DNA of 64,000 nucleotides from Parvularcula sp039822105. GTDB lineage: Bacteria > Pseudomonadota > Alphaproteobacteria > Caulobacterales > Parvularculaceae. Position 1 is the stretch's first letter. Each line of letters begins with the position of its first letter. Location of the stretch: contig JBCBMW010000003.1 of assembly GCA_039822105.1 (NCBI GenBank), forward strand, positions 62,001 through 126,000. Direction: 5' to 3'. The position numbers were made by a program, and so were the translations under genes. Positions 57,789 to 64,000 of the stretch are shown piece after piece. The notes under the pieces were generated by a model, which had not been told where the DNA came from, did not search any database, and was given only the letters and a program-made list of their open reading frames with translations.

Positions 57789-60785
57789 ATGTCCTCCTCG
57801 CTCCGCATGCCAGCGGGCCTCGGCCCGAGTGGAATCACGGCTGTTCTGGGCCCCACCAACACCGGTAAGACTCACTACGCGCTCGAGCGCATGGCGGCCC
57901 ATGCCACTGGCATGATTGGCCTGCCGCTGAGGCTGCTCGCGCGGGAAGTGTACCAGAAAATGGTGGCGAAGCGCGGCGAGCGCGCAGTGGCGATGGTCAC
58001 GGGCGAAGAAAAGATCATCCCGCCCAAACCCTCCTATTGGGTCTGCACGGTGGAGGCGATGCCGCTCGAGCGAGAGGTGAGCTTCCTCGCGATTGATGAG
58101 GTGCAGCTGGCCGGCGACCCGGAGCGGGGGCGGATCTTCACCGATCGGCTGCTCCATGCCCGCGGGCGGAACGAGACGCTGCTCCTCGGCTCAGACACCA
58201 TGGCGCCGATCCTGAAGCGCTTGATCCCGGACATCACGTTCATGGCTAGGGAGCGTTTCTCGAACCTCTCTTATCTCGGCCACAAGAAAGTCACGCGCCT
58301 GCCGCGTCGGTCCGCCATTGTCGCCTTCAGTGCCGAGAATGTTTACTCCATTGCCGAACTCATCCGTCGGCAGAGGGGCGGTGCTGCGGTCGTGATGGGT
58401 GCGCTCAGCCCACGGACGAGGAACGCGCAAGCCGCGCTCTATAACGAAGGCGAGGTCGATTATCTCGTCGCGACGGACGCCATCGGCATGGGCCTCAACA
58501 TGGATATCGACCATGTCGCCTTCGCCCAGGGCCGGAAGTTTGACGGCAAGAATGCTCGCCATCTCTACCCAGCAGAAGTCGCCCAGATAGCGGGCCGCGC
58601 AGGCCGCCACATCAAAGACGGGACCTGGGGCTCCACCGCTGAATGCCCCCTCTTTGATGAGGAGTTGGTCGAGCAGGTGGAGGAGCACCAGTTCGAGCCC
58701 GTCACGGCGCTGCAATGGCGCAATCCCAAGCTCCGCTTTGATAGCCTCCCTGCTCTCCTCCATGCGCTTGAGACCTCGCCCGGGGATCAGGACCTCGTCA
58801 GGGCCCGGATGGATGATGACGAGGAGGCTCTTCGTCGCCTGGCCCGTCGCCACGATATCAAGGACATGGCCAAAGGCGGCGCAGCCCTCAAACTCCTTTG
58901 GGAGGTCTGCCAAGTCCCCGACTTCCGCAAAGTCACCCCGGATGAGCACGCGATCATGCTGGGTGAGCTCTACCACCAACTGATCGATCAAGGACGGATC
59001 GGCCGCGACTGGGGCGAAACGCAGCTCTCGCGACTCGATAACATCAACGGTGATGTCGATACGATCTCGAATCGGATTGCCCATGTACGCACTTGGACGT
59101 ATCTGAGCCACCGCGCCGGTTGGCTGGACGACGCCCTCTTTTTCCAAAACGAGGCGCGTCGGATCGAAGATCGGCTTTCTGATGTGCTGCATGAGCGGCT
59201 GACGCAACGCTTCGTTGACCGCAGAACGTCAGTGCTTTTGAAGCGTTTGAAAGACGAGGCACCTCTCCTCGGGGGCGTGCGCAACAATGGAGAGGTCGTC
59301 GTGGAAGGCGAATTCGTCGGACGGCTCTTGGGCTTCCAGTTTATTCTCGACCCGAAAGCCAAGGGTCCTCATGAGAAAGCCGTGCGCTTTGCCGCGTTGA
59401 AAGCGCTTCAGCCGGAGTTGATGGCGCGCGCCGCGGCCCTCGCAGCGGCCAAACCGGATGAGTTCACGCTCCAAGATGATGGATCGATTTGGTGGCGCCA
59501 CGGCGCCGTGGCGCAGCTGACCAAAGGCCCGCAGCCCCTGCGTCCCGATTTCCGCTTTGTCGCGATGGAGCACATGCCGGCATCGGCCGTCGCTGCGATA
59601 GAGGAACGTCTGCGCGGGTTCATCGCCGACCGCGTTGAGGGGCTTGCTGGACCGCTCGTGACGCTCCAGGCCTCTCTCAACAGGCCTTCTGATGATCCGG
59701 AGAGCTTGTCCCCCAATGCCCGCGGCTTGGCTTTCCGCCTGGTGGAGAACTTCGGCGCTGTGTCACGCCGTCCGATTGCAGATGAAATCAAAGCCCTGAC
59801 CCAAGACGAGCGTGCGGGTATGCGGAAGCTCGGTGTGCGGTTTGGTGAGTACACGCTGCATATGCCTGCGCTCTTGAAACCGGCTCCAGCGCAGTTCTTG
59901 GGGCTTCTTTGGTCGCTATGGACCGAAACCGATCCGAGCACCCATGAATTCCCGCCGGCTGGCGCGACGTCTGTTCCTAACGACGACAAGGTGCCCCACG
60001 CTTTTTGGTACGCCGTCGGGTATCGCCCCACTGGCTCGCGGGCTGTGCGTATCGATATGCTCGAACGCCTCGCCCAAGAAATCAGGAAGGCACGTGAAGA
60101 AGGCGGCAAAGAAGGCTTTGAGACCAACCAACGGATGATGTCGCTGGTGGGCGTCTCCGGCGAGGTATTCGAAGAGATCCTCGGCAATCTGGGCTACAAG
60201 AAACAAACCGTCGAGCGTCCGGTGAAACCGAAACCCCAAGAGGAGCCGCAGGCCGCCACGCCTGACGCTGCCGCGGATGCATCGAGCCCTCAAGCGGACA
60301 CACCGGTCGCAACGGAACCATCGGCGGACGCGGACGTTGCTGCCGCAGAGGTGGCGCCAGAGGCTGCTCCTGAGAGCGCTGCCGAGGACCGGGCCCCAGA
60401 GGTCGAACAGCCCGCCGCTGAAAGCGCGACCCCCGCCAAGCCAGAACCAGCCGCTGCTGCTGACCAGGTCACGGCCGAGGACGAGCCTGCCCCGGCCGCT
60501 GCGGAAACCGGTGAGCCGCAAATGGAAACGGTCACCCTCTGGCGATATCAGCCGCCACGGTCTCCCCGCCGGGACGGCAACCGCGATGGCCAGCGCCGCG
60601 GCAAACCGCAGGGCAAGAACGCGTCAGGCGAGAAACGCGGTGGCCCACCCAAGGGCAAAGGCGGCAAACGTCCTCCTAAGGACAAAGGCCCTCGCACGTT
60701 CAGCTCTGAGCCAAAGCGGAACCGCAAAGAAGCCGATCCTGACAGCCCCTTCGCGGTCCTCGCGAGCCTTAAGGGCAGCGATTGA
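57789..60785 (+). CDS. Suv3-like DEAD/DExH-box RNA helicase
   Basis: The start is ATG 57789 behind GGAGGATC; the longer frame to 57726 runs through the repeat. The 998-residue protein resembles mitochondrial SUV3: motif I 'AVLGPTNTGKTHYALERM', motif II 'FLAIDEVQLAGDPERG' (DEVQ), 'LLLGSDTM', 'VVMGALSPRTRNAQ', and motifs V/VI 'YLVATDAIGMGLNMDIDHVAF' and 'AEVAQIAGRAGRH'. A C-terminal extension (about residues 815-998) is Ala/Glu/Pro-rich, then a basic tail 'RDGNRDGQRRGKPQGKN'. It likely unwinds RNA in turnover. Confidence 0.93.
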   Translation: MSSSLRMPAGLGPSGITAVLGPTNTGKTHYALERMAAHATGMIGLPLRLLAREVYQKMVAKRGERAVAMVTGEEKIIPPKPSYWVCTVEAMPLEREVSFLAIDEVQLAGDPERGRIFTDRLLHARGRNETLLLGSDTMAPILKRLIPDITFMARERFSNLSYLGHKKVTRLPRRSAIVAFSAENVYSIAELIRRQRGGAAVVMGALSPRTRNAQAALYNEGEVDYLVATDAIGMGLNMDIDHVAFAQGRKFDGKNARHLYPAEVAQIAGRAGRHIKDGTWGSTAECPLFDEELVEQVEEHQFEPVTALQWRNPKLRFDSLPALLHALETSPGDQDLVRARMDDDEEALRRLARRHDIKDMAKGGAALKLLWEVCQVPDFRKVTPDEHAIMLGELYHQLIDQGRIGRDWGETQLSRLDNINGDVDTISNRIAHVRTWTYLSHRAGWLDDALFFQNEARRIEDRLSDVLHERLTQRFVDRRTSVLLKRLKDEAPLLGGVRNNGEVVVEGEFVGRLLGFQFILDPKAKGPHEKAVRFAALKALQPELMARAAALAAAKPDEFTLQDDGSIWWRHGAVAQLTKGPQPLRPDFRFVAMEHMPASAVAAIEERLRGFIADRVEGLAGPLVTLQASLNRPSDDPESLSPNARGLAFRLVENFGAVSRRPIADEIKALTQDERAGMRKLGVRFGEYTLHMPALLKPAPAQFLGLLWSLWTETDPSTHEFPPAGATSVPNDDKVPHAFWYAVGYRPTGSRAVRIDMLERLAQEIRKAREEGGKEGFETNQRMMSLVGVSGEVFEEILGNLGYKKQTVERPVKPKPQEEPQAATPDAAADASSPQADTPVATEPSADADVAAAEVAPEAAPESAAEDRAPEVEQPAAESATPAKPEPAAAADQVTAEDEPAPAAAETGEPQMETVTLWRYQPPRSPRRDGNRDGQRRGKPQGKNASGEKRGGPPKGKGGKRPPKDKGPRTFSSEPKRNRKEADPDSPFAVLASLKGSD

Positions 60786-60943
60786 ACACGGTGCTCGCCA
60801 TTGGGGTGGGATAGCCTTTAGACCAACCCATGATTGCGCTAAGCTGCTGATTTTCGTGGTTAATTAGGGAAAACATCGACTTAACGCAGTTGCGAAAAGG
60901 CGTGTTTTTGTGTATAGGTTTCCTATTCTATGGGGAACCAACC

Positions 60944-61606
60944 ATGAAAAAGCTTCTGATTTCTGCCGCTGCCGCTGCTGCCGCTCTTGTGGGCGCGGCT
61001 CAGGCTGCACCCATCTACGCTGACAACATCATCTGGACGAACAACGGAACTGTTGGCAGCAGCAACGACCGCGACAACCCTGACAACGGCCTCGGCGCAC
61101 CTGACGATGATTTCTTCGCGCTCGGCCTGACGGATGCTGACGGAAGCAACCCTGGCTTCGCCGTCTTCAGCTTCAATGGTGGTCAAGAGTTCGCAGCAGG
61201 CACCGCAACAGCCTACGAAGTGACCTTTGGATGCCCAGACAGCACCACGGGTTCGTGCAGCTATCCTGAGAGCGCAAAAGTCTACTACGGCACAGCCGAC
61301 ATTGACTTCAGCTCGATCACCAACGCGATGGATTTCGACACCCTCGCGGCCAACAACGCGGACTTTGGATACGCTGACGAGATCTTCAACGGCGACGCTC
61401 AGACCGGTGCTTCGGTGATGATCAACGCTCCGTTCAGCTACCTCGTGCTGGTCGACAGCTCGGTTTCGAACTTCCCGAACGGCCCAAGCACGGACGGCTT
61501 TGACGTTGACGCTGTTGGCGTGAACGCTGTTCCAGTCCCGGGCGCAGCCCTTCTTATGGGTTCAGGCCTGATTGCAGCTGCTGCACGTCGTCGTCGCAGC
61601 AAGTAA
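60944..61606 (+). CDS. VPLPA/PEP-CTERM exported protein
   Basis: The start is ATG 60944 with GGGGAA upstream. The 220-residue protein has a signal peptide ('MKKLLISAAAAAAALVGAAQA'), a Asn/Asp/Gly-rich mature domain with two Cys (CPDSTTGSC), and the tail 'NAVPVPGAALLMGSGLIAAAARRRRSK'. This is a PEP-CTERM-type sorting signal, as in the two proteins at the other end of the window. The mature domain fold is unrecognised. A terminator follows its stop. Confidence 0.82.
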   Translation: MKKLLISAAAAAAALVGAAQAAPIYADNIIWTNNGTVGSSNDRDNPDNGLGAPDDDFFALGLTDADGSNPGFAVFSFNGGQEFAAGTATAYEVTFGCPDSTTGSCSYPESAKVYYGTADIDFSSITNAMDFDTLAANNADFGYADEIFNGDAQTGASVMINAPFSYLVLVDSSVSNFPNGPSTDGFDVDAVGVNAVPVPGAALLMGSGLIAAAARRRRSK

Positions 61607-61631
61607 CGATACAGACTTTGAGTTTTGATGA

Positions 61632-61654
61632 GGGCGCCCTTGAGGCGCCCTTTT
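61632..61654 (+). terminator. Rho-independent terminator after the PEP-CTERM gene
   Basis: GGGCGCC (61632-61638) and GGCGCCC (61644-61650) form a 7-bp stem with a CTTGA loop, then TTTT. Confidence 0.85.
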
Positions 61655-61655
61655 C

Positions 61656-62636
61656 TTATGCTGCAGCGCCGAGGCCCAAACGGCCGAGGTTCAAGAACTT
61701 CTCGCGGCGCTGGGCTTTGATTTCGTCAGGACCCAGCCCTTCAAGTTCAGCCAACGCAGCGACAACTGCGTCCCGAACAGCTTCCATGGCAAGATCAGGG
61801 AGGCGATGAGCGCCGCCGACCGGTTCTGGGATGATGCCATCGATCACGCCGAGCTCTTCAAGATCCTGGGCAGAGATCTTCATCGCTTCGGCCGCATCAG
61901 GCGCTTTGTTCTCGCCCTTTTTCTGGGCGTCTTTCCAAAGGATCGAGGCGCAGCCCTCAGGCGAGATGACGGAATAGACGGAATGCTCGAGCATCAGGAC
62001 ACGGTTGGCCGCGGCCAGCGCCACCGCGCCGCCTGATCCGCCCTCGCCGCAAATGACGGAGACAATGGGAACGCCAGCGCCAAGGAAAGCAGCCGTTGAG
62101 GAAGCGATCGCCTCAGCCTGGCCGCGCTCCTCTGCCCCTCGGCCAGGATAGGCACCTGCGGTGTCGACCAGGGTCACGACAGGAAGGCCAAAGCGCTCAG
62201 CCATCTCCACGAGGCGGATCGCTTTGCGGTAGCCCTCAGGGCGCGCCATGCCGAAGTTGTGCTCGATGCGGCTTTCGGTGTCCCGGCCTTTTTCGTGGCC
62301 GATCAGAACCACACGGTGCCCACCGATCATCGCTGTCCCGCCCATAATGGCGCGGTCATCGCCAAAGGCCCGGTCACCGCAGAGCTCAACGAAGTTGTCG
62401 GCGATCACCTCAGCATAATCGGTGAAATGCGGGCGGGCCGCATGACGGGCGACCTGCGTCTTCTGCCAGCGCGACAGACCAACATAGGTCTCCCCAAGAA
62501 GCTTATCGGCCTTTTCCTCAAGCCGTTTGATCTCCGGCGCGACCTCTGCCCCTGCGTCGCCATCAAGGCCGCGCAGCGCGTCGATCTTGTCCTCAAGCTC
62601 AGCGATGGGCTTTTCGAAGTCCAAATAGGTGCGCAT
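61656..62636 (-). CDS. accA: Acetyl-CoA carboxylase carboxyltransferase subunit alpha
   Basis: AccA pairs with AccD to transfer CO2 from biotin to acetyl-CoA, making malonyl-CoA. The 326-residue protein shows 'FEKPIAELEDKIDALRG' at the N-terminus, 'YVGLSRWQKTQVARHAARP', 'ALIGHEKG'-like 'VVLIGHEKGRDTE', 'NFGMARPEGYRKAIRLVEMAERFGLPVVTLVDTAGAYPG' and 'ICGEGGSGGAVALAAANRVLMLEHSVYSVISPEGCASILWKD'. Length normal. Its start lies 3 nt after the xerD stop; they are one operon. Confidence 0.96.
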   Translation of the reverse strand: MRTYLDFEKPIAELEDKIDALRGLDGDAGAEVAPEIKRLEEKADKLLGETYVGLSRWQKTQVARHAARPHFTDYAEVIADNFVELCGDRAFGDDRAIMGGTAMIGGHRVVLIGHEKGRDTESRIEHNFGMARPEGYRKAIRLVEMAERFGLPVVTLVDTAGAYPGRGAEERGQAEAIASSTAAFLGAGVPIVSVICGEGGSGGAVALAAANRVLMLEHSVYSVISPEGCASILWKDAQKKGENKAPDAAEAMKISAQDLEELGVIDGIIPEPVGGAHRLPDLAMEAVRDAVVAALAELEGLGPDEIKAQRREKFLNLGRLGLGAAA

Positions 62637-62639
62637 GGC

Positions 62640-63572
62640 TCAATTCCTCTTCCCTGCCGCGAGGGGGTGATGCTCTTCGAGGGCATCCCTCAACCGCGCC
62701 TGGCGGACATGGGTGTAAACTTGCGTCGTCGTGATGTCAGCATGCCCCAAAAGGTGTTGGAGCGACCTTAAATCTGCCCCGCCCTCCAACAGATGGGTGG
62801 CAAAGGCGTGTCTGAGCACATGCGGCGAGATGCGCGCGGGATCAATCCCCACTTTTGTCGCCAGATCTTTGAGAAGTTGGGCAAATCGCGCCGAGGTGAG
62901 ATGGCCGGTCTTGCTCCTCGAGGGAAAAAGAAACGGGCTGCCGCCCTCCGGCGCGAAGGCAGGGCGTCCCTCGCCCAAATAACGCGCGAGGACGTCTTCG
63001 GCTTCTTCGGTGAGCGGTACGAGACGCTCTTTGGAGCCCTTGCCGATGACTCGCAAAAGTGCGCTGCCGCCACCGACAAAGGACGATGCCTCAAGGGTGA
63101 CCAGCTCAGAAACCCGCAGCCCCGTGGAATAGAGGACGTGGAGGAGCGCCTGCAGCCGCAGCGCCTTGGGCCCTCCCGCACCGGCATCGTCATCGACCCG
63201 GTTCAAGAGCCGCTCAACCTCGTCCACTGAAAGCACCTTGGGAAGGCGACGCTCTTTCTTGGGCGTCTCGAGGGTCAAGGCAGGGTTGTCGCTCCGCCAT
63301 TCCTCCGCATACGCAAAGGCGTAGAACTGCCTGAGGGCGGAGAGGCACAAAGCGGCCGTCGCGCGGCTGCGACCGGTTTCTTCAAGCTTACCCAAATAGG
63401 CCGCGAGGTCCTCACGCGACGCTTCGAGCAGCGTCACTTTCCGTGCAGAGAAAAATGTCGAGACGCGACCAAGATCTCGGCCGTAGTTACGGATGGTGCG
63501 GGGCGATGCGCCGCGCTCCACCATCATCATTTCAAGAAAGGCCTCGGTGGCCGCCTGGTCGCTGAGGCTCAC
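62640..63572 (-). CDS. xerD: Tyrosine recombinase XerD
   Basis: XerD with XerC resolves chromosome dimers at dif. The 310-residue protein has a SAM-like N-terminal core-binding domain ('FLEMMMVERGASPRTIRNYGRDL') and catalytic domain with Arg in 'YSTGLRVSELVTLEAS', Lys in 'VIGKGSKERLVPL', His-x-x-Arg in 'ISPHVLRHAFATHLLEGGADLRSLQHLLGHADI' and the nucleophile in 'TTQVYTHV'. The XerD/accA arrangement is common in alphaproteobacteria. Full length; upstream gene overlaps by 4 nt. Confidence 0.94.
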   Translation of the reverse strand: MSLSDQAATEAFLEMMMVERGASPRTIRNYGRDLGRVSTFFSARKVTLLEASREDLAAYLGKLEETGRSRATAALCLSALRQFYAFAYAEEWRSDNPALTLETPKKERRLPKVLSVDEVERLLNRVDDDAGAGGPKALRLQALLHVLYSTGLRVSELVTLEASSFVGGGSALLRVIGKGSKERLVPLTEEAEDVLARYLGEGRPAFAPEGGSPFLFPSRSKTGHLTSARFAQLLKDLATKVGIDPARISPHVLRHAFATHLLEGGADLRSLQHLLGHADITTTQVYTHVRQARLRDALEEHHPLAAGKRN

Positions 63573-64000
63573 CGGCTGGTGCGCACGGGTTTCAGCCGTG
63601 GACGGTAGAATTGGGGGTTCACCGTCTCGACCCGAAGGCGCGGCGCAGAGCTCAAGGCCGCACTACGGAACACCGCCGCGCGGGCCACCTCGTAACCGCC
63701 AGCCTCTTGGTAGAGGTTAGCGGCCACTGTGTCCCGGATGCGGCCAAGCTCGCCCTCGGCCACCACGGTGGACGCGCTCAGCGCCGCCAGAAGCTGGGCG
63801 CCTTGGCTGCCGCTGGTTGCAGCGGAGAGAGCGTTATCGACGACGTTGGGCAGGTTCCCCGTCAGCTGGCTTTGCGCAGCACGGTCCGCCGCATCGACAG
63901 CGATATCAGGGGGCGGCGGCAGATCCTCGCCGATCGCGCCAGCGAGGCGCTGCGCCGCGGTGGGCTGAAGATAGCTGTAGAGCTTGGTGAGGTTGAAAAA
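63569..64000 (-). CDS. Hypothetical protein, C-terminal part
   Basis: The minus-strand frame is open from the window edge to the stop at 63569-63571. The 143-residue C-terminal fragment starts 'FFNLTKLYSYLQPTAAQRLAG' and ends 'QFYRPRLKPVRTSR'. It is helical and Ala-rich, with no recognised domain. It overlaps xerD by 4 nt, so it is the upstream gene of the same operon. The N-terminus lies outside the window. Confidence 0.6.
   Translation of the reverse strand, partial: FFNLTKLYSYLQPTAAQRLAGAIGEDLPPPPDIAVDAADRAAQSQLTGNLPNVVDNALSAATSGSQGAQLLAALSASTVVAEGELGRIRDTVAANLYQEAGGYEVARAAVFRSAALSSAPRLRVETVNPQFYRPRLKPVRTSR

Noticed and set aside
58191..59207. Minus-strand 338-codon frame across the helicase
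   Set aside because: Shadow of the helicase coding strand; no start signal or domain.

Overview
The window is a 64-kb chromosomal stretch of an alphaproteobacterium of moderately high GC. The lineage is inferred from gene content. It holds the CtrA inhibitor SciP, a PopA/PleD-like degenerate receiver/GGDEF protein, CarD, FdxA, a DUF4167 protein, an Suv3-like helicase and SdhE. It also holds VPLPA/PEP-CTERM surface proteins with 'VPVP..RRRR' tails. This mix fits the Caulobacterales/Hyphomonadaceae/Parvularculales part of the class, but the sequence alone does not fix the genus. There is no prophage, complete IS element, CRISPR array, rRNA or recognisable tRNA.

Layout. 0-5 kb: two PEP-CTERM-type exported proteins, then the guaB-rluE-rsmB operon (purine synthesis and rRNA modification). 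5-10 kb: DUF4167 protein, an SDR, an NhaC-type antiporter, carD, fdxA, sdhE and a TMEM175-like channel. 10-17 kb: a glycosyltransferase pair (dolichyl-phosphate-mannose-synthase-like GT2 plus ArnT-like GT), a small membrane protein and mfd. 17-24 kb: a degenerate PopA-like regulator, a TPR-VanY carboxypeptidase fusion, a histidine phosphatase, a mannose-1-P guanylyltransferase/AGE epimerase fusion and a sulfotransferase. 24-32 kb: an RDD protein and an orphan membrane protein, then a tightly overlapping minus-strand operon rlpA-dacC-tmk-holB-tatD-MBL hydrolase. 32-42 kb: a THUMP-type RNA methyltransferase, prfB with a classical +1 programmed frameshift, a lipoprotein RidA with a Tat-exported amine oxidase, a SulP transporter and PBP1A. 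42-50 kb: phosphomannomutase, several small AT-richer genes, a CcmG-like thioredoxin, an FAD oxidoreductase and an NTF2-like protein. 50-64 kb: aspS, sciP, an FlhF-like GTPase, a hydrolase, an EreA/ChaN-like protein, an insert bounded by a 27-bp direct repeat, an Suv3-like helicase, another PEP-CTERM protein, accA, xerD and a partial gene at the edge.

How the genes connect. The ManC-AGE fusion and the phosphomannomutase could together supply GDP-mannose. RlpA, DacC, PBP1A and the VanY fusion act on peptidoglycan. The RidA lipoprotein and the Tat amine oxidase form a plausible periplasmic imine-making and imine-clearing pair. SciP, the PopA-like protein and the FlhF-like GTPase point to a CtrA-driven, flagellated cell cycle. 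Housekeeping genes sit in overlapping operons, with several TTG starts supported by strong Shine-Dalgarno sites. Small AT-richer hypothetical genes are scattered between them. The least explained parts are the repeat-flanked insert at 56.9-57.8 kb, the highly structured non-coding stretches at 48.79-49.00 kb, 21.1-21.24 kb and 4.82-4.90 kb, and the pair of tiny genes at 44.2-44.5 kb.
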